Shown: positions 1 through 8,539 of the stretch, in pieces | Layout of the letters: every line of letters begins with the position of its first letter | Numbering within the stretch: the stretch's first letter is position 1 | From: Prevotellaceae bacterium | GTDB lineage: Bacteria > Bacteroidota > Bacteroidia > Bacteroidales > UBA932 | Length of the DNA stretch: 16,175 bases | Direction: 5' to 3' | NCBI GenBank assembly: GCA_031279735.1 | Contig: JAITHX010000003.1 | Span: 1 to 16,175 of the forward strand | Notes under the pieces: generated by a model | What the model was told of the DNA's origin: nothing | Databases searched by the model: none | The model's input: only the letters and a program-made list of their open reading frames with translations | Made by a program: the position numbers and the translations under genes

Positions 1-30
1 CGTAACCGCGCGCCCTTCGCAAAGGACGCG

Positions 31-70
31 AAGCCCTTGCGCCCTTTGCGAAGCCCTTGCGCCCTTTGCG
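31..70. repeat. 20-bp perfect tandem duplication
   Basis: Bases 31-50 and 51-70 are identical 20-mers (aagcccttgcgccctttgcg). The upstream stretch 11-30 has related words, including CGCAAAGG at 18-25, which is inverted relative to CCTTTGCG inside the repeat. No coding frame is credible here. The array runs to the window edge and may continue beyond it. Function unknown. Confidence 0.85.
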
Positions 71-79
71 TTACAAAAA

Positions 80-94
80 CACCGCAACGCGGTG
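80..94. repeat. short GC-rich inverted repeat
   Basis: CACCGC-AAC-GCGGTG forms a 6-bp stem with a 3-nt loop. A runs lie on both sides, so read on the minus strand the hairpin is followed by TTTTTG and resembles a small intrinsic terminator. No minus-strand gene lies immediately upstream of it, so that role is doubtful. Confidence 0.35.
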
Positions 95-108
95 AAAAAA
101 CACGCAAA

Positions 109-236
109 CTTTTTCCACACGATTCCCAGTAGAACTCTTTCTTTCAATTACGAATTACGAATTACGAATTACGTCCCGACTGCGGACATACAGCCGAAGC
201 CGGTCGTAATTCGTAATTCGTAATTCGTAATTGAAA
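109..236. repeat. palindromic ATTACGA hairpin element with conserved flank (left copy)
   Basis: Arms 142-173 and 205-236 are perfect 32-bp inverted repeats, each built from about four copies of the 7-bp unit ATTACGA, around a 31-nt loop (174-204). The preceding 109-141 segment (ctttttccacac...) matches, with four transitions, the reverse complement of the segment at the right edge of the window (16140-16175). This marks it as one copy of a dispersed repeat family. No transposase is present. As RNA or single-stranded DNA it could form a very stable hairpin. Function is unknown; REP/MITE-like behaviour is an inference. Confidence 0.85.
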
Positions 237-357
237 TCTGTGTCATCGAACATAGCCGAGACTTTTCAACATTTGTTTTACCGCGAAATTGTTCTCAATT
301 TGGCACCCTATACGCCATACCCTAACCCCATACCCCGTTCAATTCATAATTTCTTAC

Positions 358-365
358 TAACTTTG
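358..365 (+). promoter_or_regulatory. candidate Bacteroidetes -7 box (TAACTTTG)
   Basis: TAACTTTG matches the TAnnTTTG consensus of the primary Bacteroidetes sigma factor and lies 32 bp before the ATG of the first gene. No convincing TTTG -33 box sits at the expected 19-nt spacing (bases 335-338), so support comes from the -7 element and position only. It would drive the 398-6656 gene run. Confidence 0.55.
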
Positions 366-397
366 CGCGTTTTGTTTCAGGTAGAATTAAGTGCTTT

Positions 398-2380
398 ATG
401 AGAAAAATGAAATATGTGGCATTTGTTTTCTTCGTAATGGTTTGCGTGAGAATATCGGCTCAGGAAATGGTTGTCGGACTGAGTGAAAACGTTTTGTGCG
501 GGGACAAAAGGGTTGCGGCGCTGCCCGCAACGAAATCTTCCGCGCCTCTCGAATTGCCCTTCATGGATGATTTTTCCGGCGGCGGGCGGACTTCGCCCGA
601 TCCGAGACTGTGGAGCAAGGGCGCGTCGGTTTTTATAAACGATACGTATGCGATAAATCCTCCCACTGTCGGGGTTGCGACTTTCGACCCGTTCGACAGT
701 CGGGGCAAGATATACGAATCGGCTTCCGAATTCGAATTTGCCGCCGATACTCTCGAATCGGCTTCGTTGAATCTCGCCGGCGAGCCGGGCGATTCTGTTT
801 CTCTCAGTTTCTATTTCCAGCCGCAGGGCTACGGCGACATGCCCGAAACCCGCGATTCGCTTGTGCTCGAGTTCTATTCGCCTGCCGACGCGCGGTGGCG
901 CGGAGTGTGGCGGGCTTCGGTTGTTTCGACTACGGAGCTGGAAACGCGCAATCATCTCACGGGCGTTGCGCGCACGGCGACGAACGACAGTCTCGGCTCC
1001 GCGTTCTTCAGAGCCGACCTGCGAATCGACAATCCCGCGTTTCTGGCTGCCGGATTCCGCTTTCGCTTTGTCAACTATGCAAGCATCAGCGTGAATCAGG
1101 CTTTTCCCGGACGCAGCACCGCCACCGACCATTGGCATATAGACTATGTGTATCTCGACCGCAACAGAACCGTTGCCAACGAAAACATCCCCGACATAGC
1201 TCTGTCGGGCATGAGGAAACGTTTGGCGATGGCTTTCGAAACCGTTCCCGCTTCGCATCTTGACGCGGCGAGAAACGAATTGTTTGAAAACCCCATGAAG
1301 CTCGAATTGAGCTATACGAATTTCGGCTGGGGCACGAGGAGCGTGGCGCGCAGTTTCAGCATTTCGCCTCTCTACGGAGGCGCGGGGCGAACGGCGTCCT
1401 ACTCGGCCGGAGCGGAAAACATTCGCAACGGCACTACTATCCATCTCGCCCACCCCGTGCCGCTCTACGAGTTTGCGGTGACGGAGGATTCCGCCGCCTT
1501 CGAGGTGACGAGCCTGATAGAGACCGACAGCGAACTCTCGGATTTCAGAACGGCTCTGCGGCGCAACGATACCAGCAGAACGACATATAAGTTCAAAGAC
1601 TGTTACGCCTACGACGACGGTACAGCCGAAGTGGGCTACGGACTTTTCGGCAGCGGATCGGGCAGCGGCATGGCGGCGGTGGCGTTCTCGTCGTACAAGA
1701 CCGATACGCTCCGAGGCGTCTATCTCTACTTCAACCGCGCACTCAACGACGCGAACGCGCGCCACAAATTCGTCCTCGCCGTCTGGGACGACGCCGGCGG
1801 AATCCCCGGCGAACTGCTCCACAGCGAACCGGCGACTAAACCCGTGTTCGGCGACAGCCTGAACCTCTTCGTTGCCTACAAGTTCTCCGAGCCGATTCGC
1901 ATTGCCGCCAGCCGCCGGTTCTATGCGGGCTGGATGCAGACCGACGAGGGCTTTATAAATATCGGGATGGACTGCAACCGCAATTCGCGCGACAAGCTGT
2001 TTTATAGCATGGGGCAGAATTGGGAACCTTCGGTTTTCAACGGCTCGCTGATGATTCGTCCCATCTTCTGCCGCGCCGACAATTTCCCGCCCGACGCAGT
2101 GGAACCCGCTCCCGACGAGTCTTCCTCGACAACGGGACAGTTCAGGGCATATCCCAATCCGGCGAACGGCGTGATCTACATCGAGGAAGTGAACGGCGAC
2201 GAACCTCTCGGCACGTCGCGCATAGAGTTGTACTCGCTGTCGGGCAACCTGATAAAAACATACGGGAACGCCGTCGGCAGCATCGACGTGTCGGGCGTTG
2301 CGTCGGGCATCTATCTAATGAGGGTTTTCGACCTTAAAAGACGACAGCTCGAAGTGAAACGAATTATCATTTTAAATTAA
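398..2380 (+). CDS. T9SS-exported protein with C-terminal sorting domain, function unknown
   Basis: This 660-residue protein is predicted to be exported by Sec and then by the type IX secretion system. The N-terminus (MRKMKYVAFVFFVMVCVRISAQ) is a signal peptide. The last ~80 residues have type-A T9SS sorting features: YPNPANGVIYIE near 583, then an LYSLSGNLIKTY strand, and SGIYLMRV before the end. Between them are two apparent beta-rich regions. The first opens with LPFMDDFS at about 52 and contains HWHIDYVYLD; the second begins near CYAYDDGTAEVGYG at about 404. Both resemble jelly-roll domains of secreted Bacteroidetes proteins, but I recognise no catalytic motif. An alternative start is Met4. 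The peptidase gene begins 11 bp after its stop, so they are probably cotranscribed. Likely released or anchored at the cell surface; binding or structural roles are possible. Confidence 0.85.
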   Translation: MRKMKYVAFVFFVMVCVRISAQEMVVGLSENVLCGDKRVAALPATKSSAPLELPFMDDFSGGGRTSPDPRLWSKGASVFINDTYAINPPTVGVATFDPFDSRGKIYESASEFEFAADTLESASLNLAGEPGDSVSLSFYFQPQGYGDMPETRDSLVLEFYSPADARWRGVWRASVVSTTELETRNHLTGVARTATNDSLGSAFFRADLRIDNPAFLAAGFRFRFVNYASISVNQAFPGRSTATDHWHIDYVYLDRNRTVANENIPDIALSGMRKRLAMAFETVPASHLDAARNELFENPMKLELSYTNFGWGTRSVARSFSISPLYGGAGRTASYSAGAENIRNGTTIHLAHPVPLYEFAVTEDSAAFEVTSLIETDSELSDFRTALRRNDTSRTTYKFKDCYAYDDGTAEVGYGLFGSGSGSGMAAVAFSSYKTDTLRGVYLYFNRALNDANARHKFVLAVWDDAGGIPGELLHSEPATKPVFGDSLNLFVAYKFSEPIRIAASRRFYAGWMQTDEGFINIGMDCNRNSRDKLFYSMGQNWEPSVFNGSLMIRPIFCRADNFPPDAVEPAPDESSSTTGQFRAYPNPANGVIYIEEVNGDEPLGTSRIELYSLSGNLIKTYGNAVGSIDVSGVASGIYLMRVFDLKRRQLEVKRIIILN

Positions 2381-2391
2381 TCGGATACATT

Positions 2392-4530
2392 ATGAACTTT
2401 AAATTTTTAATCTCAATGACTGCGGTATCTGCGATATTGACGGGTTGCGGAACCCCCGACAAGGCTCCGGAGCAAGCCGCCCTTCCTGCGGGCGACAATC
2501 CGTTTTTCAACGCATACAACACTCCGTTCAACGTTCCTCCGTTCGACGCAATCAAACCCTCCGACTTCGTTCCCGCGTTCGAGGCCGGTATGGCGAACCA
2601 GAAGGCTAACGTCGAAGCGATAGTGGCGCAAAAATCCCGACCGGCTTTCGTCAACACTGTGGAAGCTCTGGAACAGAGCGACGAACTCCTTACGCGCGTT
2701 CGCACGGTTTTCTCGAATCTCACCTCCGCCAACACCAATTCCGAACTGGAGGCTATCAACAAACAGATTTCGCCCGTGCTTTCGCTCCACCACGACGACA
2801 TCTATATGAACAAGGCGCTCTTTGCCCGCGTCAAGACTGTGTTCGACAACAGCGCGTCGTTCAAACTGAACGACGAACAGGCGAAACTTCTCGAAAAGAC
2901 CTACAAGGCTTTCATCCGCAACGGCATCAATCTCGACGACGCGAAACAGGCGCGCCTGCGCGAAATCAACGGACGCCTCTCGGTGCTTACGGTTAACTTC
3001 GGACAGAATCTCCTCGCCGAGAACAACAAGTTCCTGCTCACTGTGTCCAATAGGAAAGAACTCGCCGGATTGCCCGAATCGCTCATAGCCTCGGCAGCCG
3101 CAACAGCCAAAGCCAGAGGCGCGGAAGGCAAATGGTGCTTCACGCTGCACAATCCCAGCGCAATACCTTTTCTGCAATATGCCGACAACCGGCAGCTGCG
3201 CGAACAGGTTTACAAGGCTTACGTCAACAAGTGCGACAACGCCGACAATCTCGACAACAACGCCGGAGCCGCCGAAATAGCCGCCCTGCGCGCCGAGAAA
3301 GCCGCCCTGCTGGGCTATGCCTGTCATGCGGCATACATACTCGAAGAGACTATGGCTAAGACTCCCGCAACTGTCGAATCCTTTCTCGACAAGCTCTGGG
3401 CACCCGCTCTCAAGGTGGCTAAAAGCGAAGCCGCTCAAATGCAGGCTCTCATAGACAAAGAGGCTCCGGGCGCGAAACTCGAAGCGTGGGACTGGCGCTA
3501 CTATGCCGAAAAGGTGAGAAAACAGAAATACGCTCTCGACATCGAAGCGTTGCGCCCCTATTTCAAGCTCGAAAACGTGCGCGAAGGCATCTTTGCGCTC
3601 TGCGGCAAACTCTACGGACTGTCGTTCTCCCGCGTGGAAAACGTTCCCCTGTATCATCCCGAAGCCATGGCGTTCGAGGTTAAGGATCGCGACGGCTCGC
3701 ATCTCGGTCTGCTCTACATGGACTTTCATCCCAGAGATTCGAAGCGCAGCGGCGCATGGATGACTTCCTACAGAAAGACTTCGCGAAAGGACGGCAAGCG
3801 CATCCCGCCCGTCATTTCGATAGTCTGCAACTTCTCGCGTCCGGTGGGCGACACTCCCGCGCTCCTCACGCCCGACGAGGTGGAAACTTTCTTCCACGAG
3901 TTCGGCCACGCATTGCACGGACTGCTGGGCAACACGCAGTATTACTCTCTGTCCGGCACTTCCGTACCCCGCGACTTCGTCGAACTGCCCTCGCAGATAA
4001 TGGAGAACTGGGCTTTCGAGAAGGAAATGCTGAACCTCTACGCCAAACATTACACGACGGGCGAAATTATCCCCGACGCTCTGGTAGCCAAGATGGACGC
4101 GGCGTCGAAGTTCAATCAGGGATTCGCCACCGTGGAGTATCTCGCCGCCTCGATTCTCGACATGAACTATCATACGCTGACCGACAGGACGCCCGTCAAC
4201 ACCAAAACCTTCGAGGCAGAGAAAATGAACTCCATCGGTCTCATCCCGCAAATCGCCCCCAGATACCGCACTTCCTATTTCCAGCATATTTTCTCCGGCG
4301 GCTACTCGTCGGGCTATTACAGTTATATCTGGTCGGAACTGCTCGACAGCGACGCCTTCGCCGCCTTCAAGGAAAGCGGCAACATATTCAACCCCGACAT
4401 CGCCAAATCGTTCCGAAAGAACATACTCGAAAAGGGCGGCACGGGCGACCCGAAGGAAATGTACAAGGCGTTTCGCGGAGCCGACCCCGATATTCGCCAC
4501 TTACTCGCTAAACGGGGATTAGCTGAATGA
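2392..4530 (+). CDS. dcp: M3 family metallopeptidase, dipeptidyl carboxypeptidase-like lipoprotein
   Basis: A 712-residue zinc peptidase of the thimet oligopeptidase/Dcp family (M3), which removes C-terminal dipeptides or cuts short peptides. The zinc site is visible: HEFGH at residues 502-506, with the third ligand Glu531 in DFVELPSQ, 25 residues after the second His as the family requires. Length is normal for Dcp (~680-710). The N-terminus has a lipoprotein signal: a hydrophobic stretch ending LTGC with Cys19, so it is probably anchored in the envelope rather than cytosolic. PPFDAIKPSDFVPAFEAGM is the typical family N-terminal segment. It lies 11 bp after the T9SS protein gene, and its stop overlaps the next start (ATGA at 4527-4530), implying translational coupling to the glycosidase. 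Family assignment is firm; exact cleavage preference is inferred. Confidence 0.95.
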   Translation: MNFKFLISMTAVSAILTGCGTPDKAPEQAALPAGDNPFFNAYNTPFNVPPFDAIKPSDFVPAFEAGMANQKANVEAIVAQKSRPAFVNTVEALEQSDELLTRVRTVFSNLTSANTNSELEAINKQISPVLSLHHDDIYMNKALFARVKTVFDNSASFKLNDEQAKLLEKTYKAFIRNGINLDDAKQARLREINGRLSVLTVNFGQNLLAENNKFLLTVSNRKELAGLPESLIASAAATAKARGAEGKWCFTLHNPSAIPFLQYADNRQLREQVYKAYVNKCDNADNLDNNAGAAEIAALRAEKAALLGYACHAAYILEETMAKTPATVESFLDKLWAPALKVAKSEAAQMQALIDKEAPGAKLEAWDWRYYAEKVRKQKYALDIEALRPYFKLENVREGIFALCGKLYGLSFSRVENVPLYHPEAMAFEVKDRDGSHLGLLYMDFHPRDSKRSGAWMTSYRKTSRKDGKRIPPVISIVCNFSRPVGDTPALLTPDEVETFFHEFGHALHGLLGNTQYYSLSGTSVPRDFVELPSQIMENWAFEKEMLNLYAKHYTTGEIIPDALVAKMDAASKFNQGFATVEYLAASILDMNYHTLTDRTPVNTKTFEAEKMNSIGLIPQIAPRYRTSYFQHIFSGGYSSGYYSYIWSELLDSDAFAAFKESGNIFNPDIAKSFRKNILEKGGTGDPKEMYKAFRGADPDIRHLLAKRGLAE

Positions 4531-5858
4531 AAAACAGTCGTATCCCGCTCGGTTTGGTTTTCGCCCTCGCGCTCGTGTCGGCGCGGGGGCAAAACCCCAT
4601 CGTCCCTCCCGGAACCTACATCGCCGATCCTTCGGCTCATGTCTGGAAGGACGGGAAAATCTATGTTTACGGCTCAAAGGACGAAAGCACCAACTATTAC
4701 TGTTCGCGGGAATATCATGTTCTTTCGTCGTCCGACATGAAAACATGGGAAATCGCCCGGCACGCCTTCGCCTCGGCAGGCGAAAACGATCAGGTGCCGT
4801 TCAACGACGAACTGCTGTATGCTCCCGATTGCCGCTACAAGGACGGAACGTATTATCTCTATTTCTGTTCGAGCAACTGGGAAGAGGGCGTCGCCACTTC
4901 CGCCTCGCCTGTCGGTCCGTTCCGCAACGGCAAGAAGATCAATCTCGGCGGCAAGAACGGAATAGACCCCTGCGTGTTTATCGACGACGACGGTCAGGCG
5001 TATTACATCTGGGGACAGTTCTCCGCGAAAATGGCGAAACTGAAACCCAACATGACCGAAATAGACACCGCGACGATTCGCGACAGCATACTCACCGAAG
5101 GCGAACATTTTTTCCACGAAGGCGGCTATATGATCAAGCGCAACGGAATCTACTACTTTCTGTATGCCGACGTGAGCCGCGCAAGTCGCCCCTCGTGTCT
5201 CGGCTATTCGACCGCCGCCAGCCCCTTCGGTCCGTTCACCTATCGGGGCGTGATTATCGACGACGATCATTCCGACCCGTCGAACTGGACAAACCACGGT
5301 TCGCTGGTCGAGTTTAAGGGTCAATGGTATGTCTTCTACCACCGCTCGACGCACAACAACTTCGCAATGCGCAAACCCTGCATCGAACCGATACGCTTTA
5401 ATCCCGACGGCAGCATCCCGGAGGTGGAAATGACCACTCAGGGCGCCGGCGGACCCATAGACGCAAGAAAGAAAATGGACGCCGAACGCGCATGTCTGCT
5501 CATCGGGAATGCCTACATCAAAGCCTGCGCTCCCGACAACGAAGTGCTGACCAACATACGCAACGAAGACAAGGCCGGCTATAAATACATAGATTTCGGC
5601 GAAGGAACGGACAGCCTGACAATCCATGTCAAGCCGGGCTGGAACGGCGGAAGCATCACTTTCGCTCTCGACTACCCGTGGCGCACATGGTTCGGCGAGA
5701 AAACAACAGTGGAAATACCGGCGCGAATCGAAGCCGGCGGCGCAATCACCGTCCGCAAAAAGCTCGACAAACCCTTTAAGGGCGTACATGCGCTCTGGCT
5801 CAACTTTTCCGGCAAGGGCAACGACATGTTCGAACTCGACTGGTTCCAGTTCAAGTGA
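4527..5858 (+). CDS. Glycoside hydrolase family 43 protein with C-terminal CBM6-like domain
   Basis: A 443-residue secreted GH43 enzyme, probably an alpha-L-arabinofuranosidase or beta-xylosidase acting on plant or algal hemicellulose fragments. The five-bladed propeller region spans about residues 24-310. The three acidic residues are in place: Asp34 in YIADPSAHVW (general base), Asp147 in NGIDPCVF (pKa modulator) and Glu198 in FFHEGGY (general acid). Residues ~320-443 end in GVHALWLNFSGKGNDMFELDWFQF, typical of a CBM6 carbohydrate-binding module. A signal peptide precedes RGQNP; no lipobox is seen, so the product is periplasmic or exported. The start overlaps the peptidase stop by 4 bp. No SusC/SusD pair, regulator or other glycosidase accompanies it in the window, so it is not in a recognisable polysaccharide utilisation locus here. 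Substrate cannot be fixed from sequence alone. Confidence 0.92.
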   Translation: MKNSRIPLGLVFALALVSARGQNPIVPPGTYIADPSAHVWKDGKIYVYGSKDESTNYYCSREYHVLSSSDMKTWEIARHAFASAGENDQVPFNDELLYAPDCRYKDGTYYLYFCSSNWEEGVATSASPVGPFRNGKKINLGGKNGIDPCVFIDDDGQAYYIWGQFSAKMAKLKPNMTEIDTATIRDSILTEGEHFFHEGGYMIKRNGIYYFLYADVSRASRPSCLGYSTAASPFGPFTYRGVIIDDDHSDPSNWTNHGSLVEFKGQWYVFYHRSTHNNFAMRKPCIEPIRFNPDGSIPEVEMTTQGAGGPIDARKKMDAERACLLIGNAYIKACAPDNEVLTNIRNEDKAGYKYIDFGEGTDSLTIHVKPGWNGGSITFALDYPWRTWFGEKTTVEIPARIEAGGAITVRKKLDKPFKGVHALWLNFSGKGNDMFELDWFQFK

Positions 5859-5887
5859 ACGAACGAACGAACGAAACGAAACGAAAT
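5857..5887 (+). repeat. simple-sequence repeat between GH43 and tpiA genes
   Basis: Four copies of GAAC (5857-5872) are followed by two GAAAC copies and one GAAAT (5873-5887). The repeat begins inside the GH43 stop codon and ends about 19 bp before the tpiA ATG. Such tracts slip in replication, so copy number may vary between strains. It may change the leader or spacing of tpiA, but no regulatory role is shown. Confidence 0.8.
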
Positions 5888-5906
5888 AAAATAAGTATCT
5901 ATAACA

Positions 5907-6656
5907 ATGAGAAAGAAAATTGTAGCAGGCAACTGGAAAATGAACACTTCCGCAGAGCAGGGCGAAGAACTTGCCGCGGCGGTTGCTGAACGTTCGGGAG
6001 AAACAGACGGAGTATTGCTCATCGTCGCTCCTCCATTCACGCATCTGACAAAAGTTGCCGACAAACTGAAAGGCTCGGCAGTGCAACTGAGCGCCCAGAA
6101 CTGCGCAAGCGAAAAGTCGGGAGCCTACACCGGCGAGGTCTCCGCAGCGATGATAGCCGGCACGGGAGCGAAATACTGCATATTGGGACACTCGGAACGC
6201 CGCGAATACTACGGCGAAACCGACGCGACACTCAACAGGAAACTGACGCTGTGCCTTGCCGAAAGCCTGACGCCCATATTCTGCGTGGGCGAGAAACTGA
6301 ACGAAAGGGAAAGCGGCGCCCATTTCGACGTGGTGCGAACTCAATTGAGCAACACTCTATTCAATCTTTCGGACGAGGACTTCGCGAAAACAATCATAGC
6401 CTACGAACCGGTTTGGGCTATCGGAACGGGCAAAACCGCTTCGCCTGAACAGGCGCAGGAAATGCACGCCTTCATCCGCAAGACGCTCTTCGAGAAGTTC
6501 GGCGACAAAGCTCTCGAAACGGCAATACTCTACGGCGGAAGCTGCAACCCCGGCAACGCCCGCGCCCTGTTCTCGAACAGCGACGTGGACGGCGGACTGA
6601 TAGGCGGCGCTTCGCTTAAGGTTGACGATTTCATTGCGATAGCCAAGTCGTTCTAA
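5907..6656 (+). CDS. tpiA: Triosephosphate isomerase
   Basis: A complete 249-residue TIM-barrel enzyme that interconverts dihydroxyacetone phosphate and glyceraldehyde 3-phosphate in glycolysis and gluconeogenesis in the cytosol. Active-site residues are all present: Asn9 and Lys11 in GNWKMN, the electrophile His95 in ILGHSERR, and the catalytic base Glu167 in AYEPVWAIGTGKTA, which also begins the mobile loop 6. The phosphate-binding ILYGGS and GLIGGASL segments are intact. Length is normal. It follows the GH43 gene after 48 bp with no terminator between, so it may share the upstream operon transcript; a private promoter is not obvious. A hairpin terminator lies downstream. It is probably the only essential housekeeping enzyme in this gene run. 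Confidence 0.97.
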   Translation: MRKKIVAGNWKMNTSAEQGEELAAAVAERSGETDGVLLIVAPPFTHLTKVADKLKGSAVQLSAQNCASEKSGAYTGEVSAAMIAGTGAKYCILGHSERREYYGETDATLNRKLTLCLAESLTPIFCVGEKLNERESGAHFDVVRTQLSNTLFNLSDEDFAKTIIAYEPVWAIGTGKTASPEQAQEMHAFIRKTLFEKFGDKALETAILYGGSCNPGNARALFSNSDVDGGLIGGASLKVDDFIAIAKSF

Positions 6657-6683
6657 CCTGCCCGCCCCGCACATTGGATTCAT

Positions 6684-6757
6684 GAGAAGGGAAGTCGGTT
6701 TTAATTTTATTTCTGAACTGAACACTTAAACGTCATTTGACTTCTCTTCTCTTTTTT
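6684..6757 (+). terminator. intrinsic terminator after tpiA
   Basis: GAGAAGGGAAGTC (6684-6696) pairs with GACTTCTCTTCTC (6739-6751) over 13 positions with one G-U pair, followed directly by six T (6752-6757). The loop is long (42 nt), so folding may be slower than for a typical terminator, but the stem plus T tract at an operon end is persuasive. Confidence 0.6.
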
Positions 6758-6781
6758 GCAACGCTCATTGCCGACGATTAA

Positions 6782-7300
6782 ATGGTCTTTTACTCTGCGA
6801 AACTTGCCGACAGAATCAAGGGCATAATTCTCTCTCCGCTCCAAACATGGAGGATAATGAAGAAGGAATCGGGCTACGCGCTCGAAACCTTACTCTTTCT
6901 GTTTGCGGGATGTCTGTTTGCGGGTTTGTCCTCGATAGCGAAGAACGCCGAATGGGTGTCGGAGATTTTCATTCCGTTTCTATCGTGCATGATCGCCTCC
7001 GTACTGATGCGATTCTTCAAACTGATACGTAAAATAAACTGGGAATCGAACTTCAACATGCTTGTTTACTCCTTTTTCCCTCTCGTGTGGTGCTACTCTC
7101 TCAGCATGCTGTTCGACCACCGCCACTATCTCCTTCCGTTCGGGCTGGCCTATTCCGTCGTCCTGCTCTTTCTCTCCGTCAAAGCAATGATCGATGTCTC
7201 TATTCTTCGCTGCCTGTCCCTGACCCTGAAAATCCTTCTGCTTCTATTCGCCTGCATATATGCGTTCACGGCGATTATCGGAAGAGGAACCAGATTATAA
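6782..7300 (+). CDS. Yip1-like integral membrane protein
   Basis: A 172-residue polytopic protein. The N-terminal segment RIKGIILSPLQTWRIMKKES resembles the start of bacterial Yip1-domain proteins (a short amphipathic region with SPxxxWxxI, then several membrane helices). About five hydrophobic helices follow at roughly 32-52, 60-77, 93-110, 115-137 and 145-165, with a charged KLIRKINWE loop between the second and third. Biochemical function of bacterial Yip1-family proteins is not established. The ATG at 6782 has little ribosome-binding sequence, and an internal ATG at 6857 has a strong GGAGG upstream. Starting there would remove the conserved N-terminal motif, so the longer form is preferred. 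It stands alone between the tpiA terminator and the convergent methyltransferase gene. Confidence 0.75.
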   Translation: MVFYSAKLADRIKGIILSPLQTWRIMKKESGYALETLLFLFAGCLFAGLSSIAKNAEWVSEIFIPFLSCMIASVLMRFFKLIRKINWESNFNMLVYSFFPLVWCYSLSMLFDHRHYLLPFGLAYSVVLLFLSVKAMIDVSILRCLSLTLKILLLLFACIYAFTAIIGRGTRL

Positions 7301-7318
7301 AACAATTGTATAACTGCC

Positions 7319-8521
7319 TTATAACAGCTTTATGACCATCCCCTTGAGATAATCCCCTTCCGGATGATAAAGACTAACGGGATGATCGGGCGACTGATCG
7401 AGCCAATGCAGGATGCTTGCGCGACGTCCGGTTATGGCGGCGGCTGAAAAGACAGCCTGCTGAAACTGCTGCTTGCTCACCGCCTGCGAACAGCTGAAAG
7501 TAAACAGTATTCCTCCTTTCGCAAGTTTTTCGATTGCTCGCACGTTCAATCTCTTGTATGCCTGCAATGCGTTTTTGAGGGCATCGTGATGTTTGGCGAA
7601 GGCTGGGGGATCGACAGTTATCAGATCGTAGGTTCCGTTGTCGGCTCTCAGACCGTCGAACACATCGGCGGCGATACAGCGATGATTCGATACGTCGTTG
7701 ATATTCAGTTCGAGGTTTCGCGCTGCGGCGGTCACGGCTTTTGTCGAGCTGTCGATGGACAGCGTTTTCGCTGCGCCTCCCTTCGCCGCATACACCGAAA
7801 AAGCGCCCGTGTAGCAGAAGAGATTCAGCACCGAAGCTCCTCGCGAATATTTCTGAAGGAGAAGGCGATTCTCCCGCTGATCGATGAAGAAGCCCGTCTT
7901 CTGACCCTCCGCCGGATTGACTTCAAAGAGATAGCCGTTTTCGCGCACCGTAATCGGAAAACTTCGTCCGCCGAGCAGCCAGCAGTCGGCGCCAGCCGTT
8001 TCCGCCGAGCGGGGAAGCGTAGCGGAACTCTTGCAATACACGTGTTTTATCCCCGAACAAATCTCCGTCAGGGCTTCGGCTATCTGTTCCCTCGATTTCC
8101 ATATACCGAGCGAATGAGCCTGAAACACCGCAACGTCGTCGTAAACGTCGATAACCAGTCCGGGCAGGGAATCGCCTTCGCCATGCACAAGTCGATAGAC
8201 TGATGTGTTTTCGTTTCCCGCGAGTCCCAGTTTCGCGCGCAGCGAATATGCCTCAAGTATCCTGTTTTCAAAGAAACGCTTGTTTATTTCTTCGTCGGCA
8301 AAAGTCAGTATTCTGACTGCAATAGAGCCTGATTGATAATGTCCCTTCGCCGCAAATTCTCCCGCGTGCGAACGAACGGTCACAAGCTCGCCTTCTTCTA
8401 TCGCTCCATCTATGCTTTTGATTGCCCCCGAGAATATCCACGGATGAAACCGTTTCAGCGATTCTTCTCTGCCGCTCTTCAGCGCTATCTCTCTATGTTC
8501 CTTATGCATTGTTCTGTACAT
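7319..8521 (-). CDS. rlmI: 23S rRNA m5C methyltransferase RlmI-like (class I SAM-dependent)
   Basis: A 400-residue enzyme of the RlmI/RlmK family that methylates a cytosine of 23S rRNA (C1962 in E. coli) using S-adenosylmethionine. An N-terminal PUA-like domain covers about residues 10-85 (FHPWIFSGAI). The Rossmann-fold catalytic domain follows: FFIDQRENR at 211-219, the SAM-binding motif VLNLFCYTGAFSVYAAKGGA at 231-250, the substrate motif DPPAFAK at 304-310, and TFSCS with the probable catalytic Cys344. Length matches the family. The true start may be Met5 (MHKEHRE, 8509), since only ~10 nt separate 8521 from the predicted transcription start. It converges with the Yip1-like gene with 18 bp between stops and lies downstream of the TPR gene on the same strand. 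Position specificity in this organism is inferred from family. Confidence 0.93.
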   Translation of the reverse strand: MYRTMHKEHREIALKSGREESLKRFHPWIFSGAIKSIDGAIEEGELVTVRSHAGEFAAKGHYQSGSIAVRILTFADEEINKRFFENRILEAYSLRAKLGLAGNENTSVYRLVHGEGDSLPGLVIDVYDDVAVFQAHSLGIWKSREQIAEALTEICSGIKHVYCKSSATLPRSAETAGADCWLLGGRSFPITVRENGYLFEVNPAEGQKTGFFIDQRENRLLLQKYSRGASVLNLFCYTGAFSVYAAKGGAAKTLSIDSSTKAVTAAARNLELNINDVSNHRCIAADVFDGLRADNGTYDLITVDPPAFAKHHDALKNALQAYKRLNVRAIEKLAKGGILFTFSCSQAVSKQQFQQAVFSAAAITGRRASILHWLDQSPDHPVSLYHPEGDYLKGMVIKLL

Positions 8522-8539
8522 TATTTAAAATTATCTCCG

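Noticed and set aside
377..1822. Long minus-strand open frame (481 codons) opposite the T9SS protein gene
   Set aside because: Its product is Arg/Val-rich with no recognisable domain, and it lies wholly opposite a convincing secreted protein. Such frames arise in antisense of GC-rich codons.
2413..4500. 695-codon minus-strand frame opposite the M3 peptidase
   Set aside because: It mirrors the peptidase gene almost end to end, has no signal or family motifs, and the plus-strand protein has a complete zinc site.
4674..6344. 556-codon minus-strand frame across the GH43 and tpiA genes
   Set aside because: It spans two well-supported plus-strand genes and their spacer and shows no domain; it is an antisense shadow.
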